Below, one piece after another: positions 47,831-57,753 of a DNA stretch of 64,000 nt; position 1 is the stretch's first letter; each line of letters begins with the position of its first letter. The notes beneath the pieces were generated by a model. It saw only the letters and a program-made list of their open reading frames with translations. It did no database searches and was not told where the DNA came from. Source of the DNA: Enterococcus columbae DSM 7374 = ATCC 51263 (GTDB lineage Bacteria > Bacillota > Bacilli > Lactobacillales > Enterococcaceae); NCBI RefSeq assembly GCF_000406925.1, contig NZ_KE136349.1, positions 134,446 through 198,445 on the forward strand, written 5' to 3'. Position numbers and translations under genes: made by a program.

Positions 47831-49105
47831 TTAATGGTAAACTTCACTTACTTGTTCTTGCCATTGCTTTGAGAAAAAGCGTTCGTTGTTTAATTGATAG
47901 TTTACTTTCGGCTGTGGATTGACTAAAAACGGGGCGATATAGGCATCTGCTTTTAACCAGCCTCGCCAGCCTAAATGAATGGTATCTGCCATAAAATATG
48001 GTACAGTATCTTCTTTTGAAAAATCCACTACTTGATTAAAGCCTTGACTAGTCAACTGATATTTGATTTTAGCGGCAAAGTTTTGCAGCATTTCTTGTGA
48101 TAAACCGGTATAGTCACTCCATCGCTTATTCACCGGTGGAATGATAAACAAGACATCCGTATGTGATTTAGCAAACTGATTCAATACAAGTTGAAAATCC
48201 GCAAACTCTGGCGATTGACAATAACTCCAAGTGGTTTGGGAATTTTTTAAATCCTTCAAGCCAAATTGCAGGCGTGTTTGATAGAATTGATTATCAATTA
48301 AAAATTGATTGTTCTTGGTACGATGCTCCCCAATTTTATATGCCAGCGCATCTAATTGTTGGTAATTATAAATTTCTGGCAATTGCTTTTCAAACTTATT
48401 CACCTTTTTATTCTTCGTAAACATTCCAATTTGACTGAATAATTGATCTTCGCGCTGTAAGAGTTGATAATTGCTTTTTAGTGTCGCCAATTGTGCCATG
48501 GGTAGCTCATCAATCGTTTTTCCATTGGCAATTGCAGTTAAAATCGTACTCATTTTTTTATTCTGATTGATTCTTGAAAAGTGTAATAAGCGTTGGGCAT
48601 AAAATTGCGTGGCTTGGTCCGTCTTATGCAGTGATAAAAGCCAATCGTATAATTGCAATTCTGAAAAATAAGCATTAAATTCTAAATCAGAGACCCCTTT
48701 TTCGACAAACCATTGAGGAGAGATAACAAAAATGGCTTTGCCATTCGTTATTTCATTTCTTAAAGACTGCGCAACAGCAAATTGATTTAAGGATTGCGTA
48801 CCAGGTGCCCCTAATAAAAATGGACGATAATTGCGATGGTATTTGGTTGCTAATACGCTTGGATGAAATGGACTGAATCGGCTCAATTCTGATGAACCAA
48901 AAAACGGTACATATTCTCCTGAGGCGATTGCCTGATTTTTAATCATATTCCCACCCAAAATATTACCTGACATCGCAGTTGAGGCTTTTTTCCAAACTTC
49001 AGGGCGGACGTGGTTCGTTTGAATCGGCAAAATAAATAAGGCACTAACTAAAATAACGGCAGCAACTAGTGGACCGAAAATTGTAAATAATTTCTTTTTT
49101 AACAT
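47831..49105 (-). CDS. dltD: DltD, D-alanyl transfer to teichoic acid
   Basis: The 424-residue protein has one N-terminal membrane anchor (about residues 8-28) and an extracellular SGNH-like domain. Nucleophile region FFGSSELSRF, and the Asp/His pair in ADTIHLGWRGW. DltD completes D-alanylation of lipoteichoic acid, which lowers surface charge and raises resistance to cationic peptides. dltA, dltB and dltC normally sit beside it; none is in the window, so this is an isolated or second copy. Confidence 0.9.
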   Translation of the reverse strand: MLKKKLFTIFGPLVAAVILVSALFILPIQTNHVRPEVWKKASTAMSGNILGGNMIKNQAIASGEYVPFFGSSELSRFSPFHPSVLATKYHRNYRPFLLGAPGTQSLNQFAVAQSLRNEITNGKAIFVISPQWFVEKGVSDLEFNAYFSELQLYDWLLSLHKTDQATQFYAQRLLHFSRINQNKKMSTILTAIANGKTIDELPMAQLATLKSNYQLLQREDQLFSQIGMFTKNKKVNKFEKQLPEIYNYQQLDALAYKIGEHRTKNNQFLIDNQFYQTRLQFGLKDLKNSQTTWSYCQSPEFADFQLVLNQFAKSHTDVLFIIPPVNKRWSDYTGLSQEMLQNFAAKIKYQLTSQGFNQVVDFSKEDTVPYFMADTIHLGWRGWLKADAYIAPFLVNPQPKVNYQLNNERFFSKQWQEQVSEVYH

Positions 49106-49256
49106 ATGACTAAGTACTGAACCTCAACCTATTTACTTATCATTGTTGTCAAAGGTTCAATATCACCAGTTAGCCTCCCTTCTTACTCAAAACATACCTT
49201 GAAATACCTAAAAATAGCAAGTCTTTTTTGCATTTTTAAAACAATTTACAGAAAAA

Positions 49257-50078
49257 TCAGTCTAAAGGTTGAGATTTGGCCCACTCTTGAATATACGTAA
49301 CACACTCGTTTAATAAAGGATGAACCAGATGATCCCGCTGAATCAGATAAAATTGGCGCAAATATTCCTCGGTAAGTAATTCATAAGGCAAATCTTTAGC
49401 TGCTCTTTTAGAGATGACGGTTTGGCCAATGCCGCGTTTTAATAGTGCCACAATTAACTCATTATTTTGTACTTCAATGGTTGGTAGATTAACATTGTGC
49501 TCTTCCATATAACGTTTTTGATAATAATAAACTCCAGAAGTCGCCTCTCGAATCAGCCAGGGTTGGCTTTTATACCCGACATGTACAAGCTGATCATCCA
49601 TCAATGGCGTACGTTGCACAGAGCCAGTAGCCAATGGTTTTTCAATAAAACCAAACTCCAATTCATGGCTTTGAATCGCACTAAATACTTCATAAGAATT
49701 CAACATTTGAATCGAAAAATCAATCGTTGGAAAAGTCCGGAATAAATCCTCCAATAGATTAGGTAAAATATAAATAGCAAATGTATGCGAGGCCGCCAGA
49801 CGACATTTGATTTTTCGTGTTTCTAAGGTTAACATTTTATGCTTGATTGACTCCCAATCTTCTAATAAAATAAGCACATTGTGATATAAAATATCCGCTT
49901 GTGCAGTCGCATAAATCTCTTGACGACCATTTCTTACAAACAGTTTTACTTTTAAATCAGCCTCAAGTTGTTTAATTTGATTGGACACAGCAGGCTGTGA
50001 GATAAACAGCCGTTCACTTGCTTTGGAAAAATTTCTTGTTTCATAGACGGTTTTAAAGGTTTCTAATAATTTAAACAT
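49257..50078 (-). CDS. LysR-family regulator
   Basis: The 273-residue protein has a LysR winged helix (MFKLLETFKTVYETRNFSKA, LFISQPAVSNQIKQLEADLK) and a type-2 periplasmic-binding-like effector domain. It is divergent from the YeiH-family transporter with a 116-base gap, the standard LysR layout, so it likely regulates that gene. Members next to YeiH are usually CysL/YeiE-like and sense sulfur compounds. Confidence 0.88.
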   Translation of the reverse strand: MFKLLETFKTVYETRNFSKASERLFISQPAVSNQIKQLEADLKVKLFVRNGRQEIYATAQADILYHNVLILLEDWESIKHKMLTLETRKIKCRLAASHTFAIYILPNLLEDLFRTFPTIDFSIQMLNSYEVFSAIQSHELEFGFIEKPLATGSVQRTPLMDDQLVHVGYKSQPWLIREATSGVYYYQKRYMEEHNVNLPTIEVQNNELIVALLKRGIGQTVISKRAAKDLPYELLTEEYLRQFYLIQRDHLVHPLLNECVTYIQEWAKSQPLD

Positions 50079-50194
50079 GCAATCACTTCCATAAATTTTT
50101 CTTATTGTAACTATAATAACGTTGTTTATCTTTATACATAAAAATCATTTATAATAAATAGGTAAGAGGAATTTAAATAGAAAGAAGGAATAAA

Positions 50195-51199
50195 ATGTAT
50201 ACAAAGATTAAACCTATCCTACCAGGATTAATATTATCCGTAATCGTTGCAGCCGTGAGTAAGGGGTTGGCTATCTTCTTCCCAGAGATAGGTGGGGCAA
50301 CCATTGCAATTCTATTAGGTATTGTACTAGGAAATACCGTTTTTCGTCAAAAATCTTTATCACAAGGGACTAAATTTTCAGAAAGTCGCCTTTTAGAATA
50401 CTCTGTCGTACTTTTAGGTTTTACGGTGACCTTTCAAACGATTGGACAAATGGGCCTAAAAGGAATGCTTTACATTGTATGTATCATGACAATTACTATT
50501 GTTGGCACCTATTTTTTAGGAAAAAAATTAGGTTTTAATGATGAAATGTCGTTGATGATGAGTGGTGGTAATGCAGTGTGTGGTTCATCTGCTATTGGGG
50601 CGATTGCGCCAGCCATCGGGGCAAAAGACGAGGAAAAAGGACAAATTATCACCTTAGTTAACTTACTAGGTACCGTTATGATGCTCACCTTACCATTTTT
50701 AGGGATGGCTTTATTTGGGGATCATTTATTAGCCAAAAGTGCCTTAATCGGTGGTACCTTGCAATCTGTCGGCCAAGTAGTCGCCGGCGCTTCTTTAGAC
50801 AATCCAGATGTCGTTCAATTTGCCATGCTTTTTAAAATTTTGCGTATCGTCTTATTAGTTTTAGTTGTGATTATTTTTGAAAAAATCATCGCCAACAAAC
50901 GTCAAAATAGCCAAATGCTAGTAGCTTCCAAAAAGAAAAAATTACCTATTCCTTGGTATGTTTTAGGCTTTTTGATTGCCTGTATTTTAAATAGTTTTAT
51001 CCAGCTACCAGCTATTTTCGATCAAGGGGCGCATTTTTTCAGCACTTGGTTTGAAACGACCGCTCTAGCCGCGATTGGTTTGCGTTTAGATTTCAAAAAA
51101 TTCTTAAAAGAAGGGCCACGCTTTTTACTATATGGATTAGGCGTTGGCGCCATCCAAACCGTATTTGCAGTTGGCCTAATTTATCTACTCAAATTTTAA
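50195..51199 (+). CDS. YeiH/UPF0324-family membrane transporter
   Basis: The 334-residue protein with about ten membrane helices carries [40 protein letters not shown] and [17 protein letters not shown], the conserved segments of the YeiH (UPF0324) family, proposed to export sulfate or sulfonate-derived anions. Substrate not established. AGAAGGAAT precedes ATG 50195; terminator follows. Confidence 0.88.
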   Translation: MYTKIKPILPGLILSVIVAAVSKGLAIFFPEIGGATIAILLGIVLGNTVFRQKSLSQGTKFSESRLLEYSVVLLGFTVTFQTIGQMGLKGMLYIVCIMTITIVGTYFLGKKLGFNDEMSLMMSGGNAVCGSSAIGAIAPAIGAKDEEKGQIITLVNLLGTVMMLTLPFLGMALFGDHLLAKSALIGGTLQSVGQVVAGASLDNPDVVQFAMLFKILRIVLLVLVVIIFEKIIANKRQNSQMLVASKKKKLPIPWYVLGFLIACILNSFIQLPAIFDQGAHFFSTWFETTALAAIGLRLDFKKFLKEGPRFLLYGLGVGAIQTVFAVGLIYLLKF

Positions 51200-51212
51200 C
51201 AACTACTTGATT

Positions 51213-51238
51213 ACTCCGCAACCTTTGCGGAGTTTTTT
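51213..51238 (+). terminator. Terminator of the YeiH-family gene
   Basis: The stem ACTCCGCA / TGCGGAGT is followed by seven T. Confidence 0.9.
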
Positions 51239-51500
51239 TATGACAATTTACAAACTATTCCTCGCTATTTTCTCGATTTAAATATAAAAAACTGTCATTT
51301 TTTTATAAAACACAGCCAGAATCTATCCGCTTGTATACCTAAAAAGGACACGAAGCATTATTTTTCCTTTACATTTGATAACTAGAACGTTTGAAAAATT
51401 CATTTTTTAAGCATATACTTTAATCAGATTTATTCTTAACTATTAGACCATCCAGTTTTGCTGTGAACTGATGAAATAAACATTAAAGGAGGCTTGTCTC
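51239..51500. other. Intergenic region before the zinc-PLC-like gene
   Basis: AT-rich; I see no gene. It presumably holds the promoter for the two-gene unit starting at 51501, but no clear -35/-10 pair stands out. AAAGGAGG lies just before the start. Confidence 0.4.
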
Positions 51501-52304
51501 ATGCCAACAACCTATGCACATCTTCGCTTTGGGCAAGAAGTGTTGCGCCAATTGCCCGCTGACTTACAAAAAGAAATAAAGTCGTATATTCGACTTTATC
51601 AAACAGGACAGCACGGTCCGGATATCTTATTTTATTATCGTCCCTATCACAAAAATGCCTTAACACTCTATGGTAGTGAGTTACATAATGAACGTGGACG
51701 GCAAGTTTTTCGGCGCTTTCGTCAATATCTAAAGCTAGAAAAAGTGGACCAGACCGCTCTGAAAGTGTATATTTTAGGCTTTTTGTGCCACTATGCTTTG
51801 GATAAGTATTGTCATCCTTATGTCTATCAAATTCAAGATGAAACGGGGCTTTCCCATTCAGAAATCGAAGCGGAATTTGATCGGATGCTTTTGATCAAAG
51901 ACGGCTTTGATCCATTGCGTCATCATATCAGTAGCCATATCTGCACCACTGATTTTGAAGCAGGTGTCATCCAAAAATGTTTCCCACAATTTAAGGTGAG
52001 TCAGATAAAGGAAGCTTTGGTTACGATGCGACATTTTCTCGATTTGCTAGTTGCACCAGGTAAAATGAAACGTAGCTTAGTTAAGGGGATGTTTTTACTA
52101 AGCGGAAACTATCCTTCTTTAAATAAGCTCGTGATTAATCGTCAAGCCAATCCTACTTGTCAGCCAGTCAACGAAGAGCTTTACCGTCGATATAAAATGG
52201 CGATTCATAATGCGGTTTGGATGATTAATGATTTTAACCAACAGCTGAAAGAAGAAAATATGACCTTTTCTGATGACTATTATCCAACCTTTGAAAGAGA
52301 TTAG
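51501..52304 (+). CDS. Zinc-dependent phospholipase C-like protein
   Basis: The 267-residue protein starts MPTTYAHLRFGQEVLRQLPA and continues GQHGPDILFYY, FLCHYALDKYCHPYVYQI and HSEIEAEFDRMLL. The spaced His and Asp residues (THxxFG-like start, GxDxxF, LxHxxxDxxxHP) are those of the zinc-dependent phospholipase C fold. No signal peptide, so it acts in the cytoplasm; substrate unknown. Eight bases before the transporter gene. Confidence 0.8.
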   Translation: MPTTYAHLRFGQEVLRQLPADLQKEIKSYIRLYQTGQHGPDILFYYRPYHKNALTLYGSELHNERGRQVFRRFRQYLKLEKVDQTALKVYILGFLCHYALDKYCHPYVYQIQDETGLSHSEIEAEFDRMLLIKDGFDPLRHHISSHICTTDFEAGVIQKCFPQFKVSQIKEALVTMRHFLDLLVAPGKMKRSLVKGMFLLSGNYPSLNKLVINRQANPTCQPVNEELYRRYKMAIHNAVWMINDFNQQLKEENMTFSDDYYPTFERD

Positions 52305-52312
52305 GTGAGCAG

Positions 52313-53548
52313 ATGAAAGAAAAACTGAATCGTTTCGAGTGGTATTGGATTTTTTATGATATTGGTAATTCCGGTTTTAGCTTGATGCTAGCCGCCATCT
52401 TGCCTTTGTATTTTAATCATTTGGCCCAAAATGCGCAGCTCTCTTCGGCACAATATCTGGCTTACTGGGGCTATGCTACTTCCTTCATCACTTTAATAGT
52501 AGGCGTGATTGGGCCAATTTTTGGTAGTATTGCTGACTTTAAGGGGATGAAAAAGAAGCTCTTTATCCTTTTTTTATTGATGGGTGTTTTAGGCTGTTAT
52601 GCCTTAAGCTTAGCCAATCATTGGTTATGGCTGCTAGTCATTTACATTATCGCTAAAGTCGGTTATTCATCTAGTCTAGTGTTTTATGATGCCATGCTTA
52701 CCGATATTACTACTAAAGAACGTTATGATCGCGTCTCTGCTTTAGGCTATGCTTATGGTTATATCGGTAGTGTGATTCCTTTTGTATTAAGTATTGCCTT
52801 GATTTTATTTAAAGATTCTTTGCATTTAAGTCTTAATCAAGCGATGATTGGTGCTTTTATCATTACCGCTAGCTGGTGGTTGTTATCAAGCCTGCCTTTA
52901 TTAAAAACCTATCAGCAAAAATATTTTATTCCTAAACAAGAAAAAATTATCCAAACAACCTTTCAACGCTTACAGCAAACGCTAGGGAAAATCTATCATC
53001 AAAAGCAAATTTTTTATTATTTAATCGCTTACTGTCTATATATCGATGGGGTGAATACCATTATTGGTATGGCCACTGCTTATGGTAAGGCACTGGGTTT
53101 AGACAATAATGACTTACTTTTAGCCCTTTTGGTTACCCAGTTTGTCGCATTTCCAGCAACGATTGCCTTTGCGCATTTTTCTAAGCGTTTTGCGACGGAA
53201 AAAGTGATTCGCCTATGTATTTTTGCTTATATCGGTATTACTTTATTTGCGGTGAGCTTGGTTTATGCCATTCAATTTTGGATTTTAGCTATTTTAGTAG
53301 GACTATTTCAAGGTGGTATTCAAGGTTTATCCCGTTCTTATTTTGCTAGTATGATTCCTGCTAACCAATCGGGGGAATATTTTGGCATTTTAGATGTTTG
53401 TGGCAAAGGGGCGGCTTTTATCGGGACTTTCTTAGTTAGTGGAGTAACGCAATTAACCGGCCACGAACAAATGGGCCTTGCCGTATTGATTCTAATTTTT
53501 ATTGCAGGGCTATACTTTTTCCAACGATCACTGAAAGCAACTCAGTAA
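52313..53548 (+). CDS. MFS transporter, UMF1/Atg22-like
   Basis: The 411-residue, 12-helix transporter begins LNRFEWYWIFYDIGNSGFSL, the characteristic opening of the UMF1 (Atg22-like) branch of the major facilitator superfamily. GGIQGLSRSYFASMIPANQSGEYFG is the second conserved segment (given here in parts: GGIQGLSRSYFA, IPANQSGEYFG). Substrate unknown. Co-transcribed with the zinc-PLC-like gene and closed by a terminator. Confidence 0.88.
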   Translation: MKEKLNRFEWYWIFYDIGNSGFSLMLAAILPLYFNHLAQNAQLSSAQYLAYWGYATSFITLIVGVIGPIFGSIADFKGMKKKLFILFLLMGVLGCYALSLANHWLWLLVIYIIAKVGYSSSLVFYDAMLTDITTKERYDRVSALGYAYGYIGSVIPFVLSIALILFKDSLHLSLNQAMIGAFIITASWWLLSSLPLLKTYQQKYFIPKQEKIIQTTFQRLQQTLGKIYHQKQIFYYLIAYCLYIDGVNTIIGMATAYGKALGLDNNDLLLALLVTQFVAFPATIAFAHFSKRFATEKVIRLCIFAYIGITLFAVSLVYAIQFWILAILVGLFQGGIQGLSRSYFASMIPANQSGEYFGILDVCGKGAAFIGTFLVSGVTQLTGHEQMGLAVLILIFIAGLYFFQRSLKATQ

Positions 53549-53563
53549 GCTATTTTTGATTAT

Positions 53564-53595
53564 AAAGGGCTACGAAAGTATTTTTCGTAGCCCTT
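53564..53595. terminator. Bidirectional terminator
   Basis: The stem AAGGGCTACGAAA / TTTCGTAGCCCTT separates the MFS gene from the convergent DUF438 gene. Confidence 0.9.
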
Positions 53596-53605
53596 GATTT
53601 CTGTT

Positions 53606-54937
53606 TTATTCATCTAATAATCGTTTTTGACCAGATAATTTTTGGATTTCAGTAATATCCTGGGTGACCTCTAAACAGCCTAAGTACTTGCCTTGTTCAT
53701 CATGCAAAGCATAATAACGAATAGAGATTTTCATTCCCCTCATATCAATCCAAAAATCCGCCTGCGTCCTAGCGCCTGAACGAAAGTCATCTAAAATTTG
53801 TTGAACAATGTGCATACTCTTTGGTGGATGACAATTCACTACCTCGCGGCCAATTACTGATTTCGTTCTTGGGAAAATCCGGTGTGGCCCTTCCGAGTAA
53901 AAACGAACCTTTTCATCTACATCCACAAAGGTTAAATCAACTGGTAAATGAGAAAAAATCGCAATTAATTGATCTAGCTGTAGGTTGCCCGTTGGTAAAT
54001 CAATCGTAGCAGATAAATCGCCAGTAAAATCTGTCTCTATCTCAGATTCTACTACAGAAGGAATAGGAGAAGAAGAATCAGGTAGACTAGCCGCAATGGC
54101 TTCAGTGGTTTCCTTAGCTTGGGCAATCGCGGCTTGTCTTTTGACTTCATTTTCCTTTTCTTTTTCAAAGGAAGCAGCACTAGGCACCCATTTTAATGGT
54201 TCAGGAATAAAGCTAAAGCCAATATCATAGCTATCTTGAGCGATTTGCTGCCAATCAGCTAAGCTAAAGATATCCAAGGTCATCGGCACCATAATTTCTT
54301 CTTCCTTGAAAATCATTTCCTCGATTTCATTTTTTAAACTTGCCCACATTTCCGAAAGTGGATTATACGCAACTTTAGGTGAAGCTAATAATTCAGCGAA
54401 GGCTTTAATCTGCTCGCGAATTTGGTCATCCACTCCCCACATAACCTTTGGCGGTGCAGTAATGCCATATTTTTCCATAAAGGCAAAAATTAAGGTTTCT
54501 TTACGTGTATAGTGCTTATCAATCGTTTTTAAATCCTCAACAGCCGTTTGTAGCCGAGCAAGCTGTGACCAATCTTGCTTCGCCATTTTAGCCAAGATTC
54601 CCTCAATTTCATCCGTTAATAAAGATTGTAAGACTTGATTTTCTAGCTTTAACGTATGTACTGGGTGACCTACTTGTCCATGCTCTTCATTAGAACGATG
54701 AATGTCATTAATCGAACCCTTGAATACTGCCGCATGAATATTGCATAAACGCTGAATCTCACTAGGATCAAGGCCGGATTGAATCAAGGCTTTTTCAGCT
54801 GCGGTAATCTCCGTAACATCTACCCCATCAAAGGCTTCATTGAACATCGCTTTGGCTTCTTCAAAACTCCCCCCATTATGTAAGCTAGTTAAAATCTCGA
54901 CAATTTTTTCTTGTCGCTCTTTTCTCGTTTGTTCCAT
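53606..54937 (-). CDS. DUF438-hemerythrin-PAS protein
   Basis: The 443-residue protein has three parts: an N-terminal DUF438 domain (about 1-70, GGSFEEAKAMFNEAFDGVD), a hemerythrin-like helical domain (about 85-230) with His and Glu in IHRSNEEHGQVGHPVHTLKL and TRKETLIFAFMEKYG, and a C-terminal PAS domain (about 315-435, VDLTFVDVDEKVRFYSEGPH). These proteins probably sense oxygen, NO or redox state by a di-iron site. One-base stop/start overlap (TAATG) with the DUF1858 gene shows coupled translation. Confidence 0.88.
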   Translation of the reverse strand: MEQTRKERQEKIVEILTSLHNGGSFEEAKAMFNEAFDGVDVTEITAAEKALIQSGLDPSEIQRLCNIHAAVFKGSINDIHRSNEEHGQVGHPVHTLKLENQVLQSLLTDEIEGILAKMAKQDWSQLARLQTAVEDLKTIDKHYTRKETLIFAFMEKYGITAPPKVMWGVDDQIREQIKAFAELLASPKVAYNPLSEMWASLKNEIEEMIFKEEEIMVPMTLDIFSLADWQQIAQDSYDIGFSFIPEPLKWVPSAASFEKEKENEVKRQAAIAQAKETTEAIAASLPDSSSPIPSVVESEIETDFTGDLSATIDLPTGNLQLDQLIAIFSHLPVDLTFVDVDEKVRFYSEGPHRIFPRTKSVIGREVVNCHPPKSMHIVQQILDDFRSGARTQADFWIDMRGMKISIRYYALHDEQGKYLGCLEVTQDITEIQKLSGQKRLLDE

Positions 54938-55170
54938 TATATATTTCCTCCTTTTACTGTAAAGCCGGCTTCTTCAAAGGCCGCAATAATTTCCTCTAGG
55001 GGAATTTTCTTTAAACGTGCACCTTTAGGAATCGTCATATAGCGACCGGCTGTTTGGAGCATACCGGGCGCTTTAATTTCTTTAAAGCCTAGCTGAAACA
55101 TAATTGTTAAGATTTCAGGATAACTTTGGACCAAGTCATACAATGATAAATTTAAATCCAATTCTTTCAT
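54937..55170 (-). CDS. DUF1858-domain protein
   Basis: The 77-residue protein reads MKELDLNLSLYDLVQSYPEI, FQLGFKEIKAPGMLQTAG, RYMTIPKGARLKKIPLEEII, the DUF1858 pattern. This domain often accompanies DUF438/hemerythrin proteins and resembles part of the ScdA (YtfE) iron-sulfur repair protein. Together the pair may form a split ScdA-like nitrosative or oxidative stress module. Confidence 0.85.
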   Translation of the reverse strand: MKELDLNLSLYDLVQSYPEILTIMFQLGFKEIKAPGMLQTAGRYMTIPKGARLKKIPLEEIIAAFEEAGFTVKGGNI

Positions 55171-55186
55171 CTAATCACACCCTAAT

Positions 55187-55201
55187 TAATAATCATTCTC
55201 A
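55187..55201 (-). promoter_or_regulatory. Fur/PerR-like 7-1-7 box
   Basis: TGAGAAT-G-ATTATTA (minus strand) differs from TGATAAT-N-ATTATCA at one base in each half. It lies 16 bases upstream of the DUF1858 start, where a metal- or peroxide-sensing repressor could act on this redox-sensing operon. Confidence 0.4.
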
Positions 55202-55343
55202 GTTACATTTTACACAATTTCGTTCACTTTTACACGAATATTTTCAAAAAATCACTCACTCGATCAAAAAAATTACTTCATACTTGACAAATGAGAAAAA
55301 TAAGCTTAAAATTCATTAAAAATTAAATATTTTCTAATCTTTT

Positions 55344-55618
55344 AAACCGAAGATGCGGAGATAAAGGTAATCATGCTTCTACAGAGAGCCTACGTTGCTG
55401 AGAGTTAGGTGAAAAACAAGTTATCAAATGGACCGCGGAGGGGGTAGTCAAAGAAAGCTTGCTTTTGAGTATTCTACCACGTGTTGGCTTACGTCAGTAG
55501 TCGGAGATATGATTGTATCTTGCTTAAGGGTATGGATAACCATCCATAAATCAAGGTGGCACCGCGGATTTTGTAATTCGTCCTTGACAGTAATCATTAT
55601 GCTGTCAAGGACTTTTTT
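55344..55618 (+). promoter_or_regulatory. Tryptophan T-box leader with terminator
   Basis: The leader has all T-box marks: a long Stem I region with TTGCTGAGAG, a specifier TGG followed by A (55429-55432, Trp codon), the T-box AAGGTGGCACCGCGG (55553-55567), and a terminator GTCCTTGACAG/CTGTCAAGGAC with six T (55580-55618). Uncharged tRNA-Trp should pair with UGG and the T-box to prevent termination and switch on the trp operon. Confidence 0.95.
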
Positions 55619-55649
55619 ATATCCTTCGACAGGCTTGGAGGTATTTTTT

Positions 55650-57134
55650 ATGTATACAATTTATCCAGATCTTCACTTTTTAACAACCACATCCACGATC
55701 AAAAATTATACCCACTATCCGCTTGTTTTAGAACTATTAGCCGATATTAAAACCCCGTTAGAAGTTTTAAAGCTGTTAAAAGAGCAAGACAAGCCTTGCT
55801 TTTTATTAGAATCAGTCTTATCAAAGGAACAATGGGGACGCTATACCTTTTTAGGCTTTGATCCAGAATTAGAAATTAGTGGACTAGATGGTCAAATCAT
55901 TGAAAATAATCAATTCGTTCAAGCCAGCTCACCACAAGCTTATCTGCGTGAGTTGCTAGCCAACTTTCAAGTCCCTCAAATCCCTACTCTTCCACCTTTT
56001 ACTGGTGGTTTGGTTGGATACTTTGGCTATGACTATTTCAAATATGCTGAAAGCAAATTAACTTTAGATGCAAAAAATCCAGAAAAGCTCAATGATTTTA
56101 ACTTAATGCTCTTTACAAAGGTCATTTGCTTTGATCATGTACAGCAAAAAATCTATTTAATCGCTCATTTACCTTTAGCTGAGCTGAAATCTGCCTATCC
56201 GAAAATTTGCACTGAGTTAAAAAGCTTGGCAGATTTGCTCACACAGCACTATGCGAAAAAGCAATATACCGGACAGCTACTCAGTCCCTTAAAGCCACGT
56301 TTTAGCCAAGCACAGTTTAGTCAAATGGTCCAAAAAGCGAAAGAATATATCTATGAAGGCGATATTTTCCAAGTTGTACTAGCGAACTGCCTCAGCGCAC
56401 CATTTAAGGGGAGCTTGCTGGATACCTATCGTCAGCTTCGCCTACTCAACCCTTCTCCTTATCTTTTTTATCTACAGACTAGCGAGTTAGAAGTCATCGG
56501 AGCTTCACCAGAAACGCTAGTCAAATTAGAAAAAGAAACACTTTATACCTATCCGTTAGCGGGTACGCGCCCACGTGGAGAAAATCAGCAAATGGATTTA
56601 GCCTTAGAAAAAGAGCTATTACAGGATGAAAAAGAATTGGCTGAACACAATATGTTAGTGGATTTGGGCCGGAATGATTTAGGCAAGATTTGTCAGTTTG
56701 GGACAGTTGAGGTAGAAAAATATCTCAATATCGAACGTTTTTCGCATGTGATGCACATTGGCTCAACTATTCGCGGCATCATCCAGCCTGATAAAGATGC
56801 ACTAGATACCGTTGATGCGATTTTACCAGCTGGGACTTTATCTGGCGCTCCCAAATTTAGAGCCTGTGAAATTATCAATGAATTAGAAGATTCTAAGCGA
56901 GGCATTTATGGCGGAGCAATCGGTTATATCGATTTTAGTGGCAATTTAGATTTGTGTATCGCGATTCGGATTATCTATCAAAAAAACCAAAAAATCTTTA
57001 TTCAAAGTGGCGCGGGTATTGTCGCTGATTCTTGTGAAGAAAAAGAATATCAAGAGTGCATCAATAAAGCCAAGGCGACGGTGAAAGCCTTGGAGCTGGC
57101 TGGAGGTGTGAAGCATGATTTTACTAATCGATAA
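55650..57134 (+). CDS. trpE: Anthranilate synthase component I
   Basis: The start is ATG 55650, with GGAGG upstream; the open frame before it is the T-box leader. The 494-residue chorismate-using enzyme has the Trp-feedback segment CFLLESVLSKEQWGRYTFLG near the N-terminus, and catalytic-domain motifs EGDIFQVVLANCL, SPETLVKLEKETLYTYPLAG, LVDLGRNDLGKI and GGAIGYIDFSGN. With TrpG it makes anthranilate. It overlaps trpG by 20 bases. Confidence 0.96.
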   Translation: MYTIYPDLHFLTTTSTIKNYTHYPLVLELLADIKTPLEVLKLLKEQDKPCFLLESVLSKEQWGRYTFLGFDPELEISGLDGQIIENNQFVQASSPQAYLRELLANFQVPQIPTLPPFTGGLVGYFGYDYFKYAESKLTLDAKNPEKLNDFNLMLFTKVICFDHVQQKIYLIAHLPLAELKSAYPKICTELKSLADLLTQHYAKKQYTGQLLSPLKPRFSQAQFSQMVQKAKEYIYEGDIFQVVLANCLSAPFKGSLLDTYRQLRLLNPSPYLFYLQTSELEVIGASPETLVKLEKETLYTYPLAGTRPRGENQQMDLALEKELLQDEKELAEHNMLVDLGRNDLGKICQFGTVEVEKYLNIERFSHVMHIGSTIRGIIQPDKDALDTVDAILPAGTLSGAPKFRACEIINELEDSKRGIYGGAIGYIDFSGNLDLCIAIRIIYQKNQKIFIQSGAGIVADSCEEKEYQECINKAKATVKALELAGGVKHDFTNR

Positions 57135-57711
57135 TTATGATAGTTTTGCCTATAATCTATATCAATTGATTGGCGAAATGACTAAAGAAATTCAAGTGAT
57201 TCGCAATGATGAATATACTATCGATCAAATTAAACAGCTTAAGGTGCAAGCCATCATCCTCTCACCTGGACCCGGACGACCAGAAAATGCCGGTATTTGT
57301 CAAGAAGTGATTGCTCAATTAGGACAAAACATTCCTATTTTAGGGGTATGCTTAGGGCACCAAGCAATCTGTCAGGTATTTGGTGCGACGATTAGCTATG
57401 CACCACAATTAATGCATGGAAAAGCTTCACTCATCCAAATCGAGTCTCAGCATCCATTATTTGCTGGTATTCAAGCCCCAATGAAAGTGGCTAGATATCA
57501 TTCTTTAATCGCCCAAAAAGAAAGTATTCCTAATAGTCTGAAAATCATCGCTCAAACCAACGAGGAAGAAGTGATGGCTATCAGCCATGCTTGCTACCCA
57601 ATTTTTGGGGTCCAATTTCATCCGGAATCCATCTTAACCCCAGATGGTCGCAGACTTTTGGCGAATTTTATCCAATTTGCACAAAATTATTCAGCCAATG
57701 CTTCAATATAA
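57115..57711 (+). CDS. trpG: Anthranilate synthase glutamine amidotransferase
   Basis: The 198-residue class I amidotransferase has MILLIDNYDSFAYNLYQLIG, oxyanion LSPGPGRPENAG, nucleophile GVCLGHQAICQ and the His-Glu pair in GVQFHPESILTPDG. It supplies ammonia to TrpE and may also serve folate synthesis as PabA. Overlaps trpE. Confidence 0.95.
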   Translation: MILLIDNYDSFAYNLYQLIGEMTKEIQVIRNDEYTIDQIKQLKVQAIILSPGPGRPENAGICQEVIAQLGQNIPILGVCLGHQAICQVFGATISYAPQLMHGKASLIQIESQHPLFAGIQAPMKVARYHSLIAQKESIPNSLKIIAQTNEEEVMAISHACYPIFGVQFHPESILTPDGRRLLANFIQFAQNYSANASI

Positions 57712-57753
57712 AAAAAGCGCGCTACTAAATTCATTTTACGAGGAGGAAAAAGA

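Noticed and set aside
55428-55649. N-terminal extension of TrpE
   Set aside because: The upstream frame is the T-box leader including terminator; the real start at 55650 has GGAGG and gives the family length.
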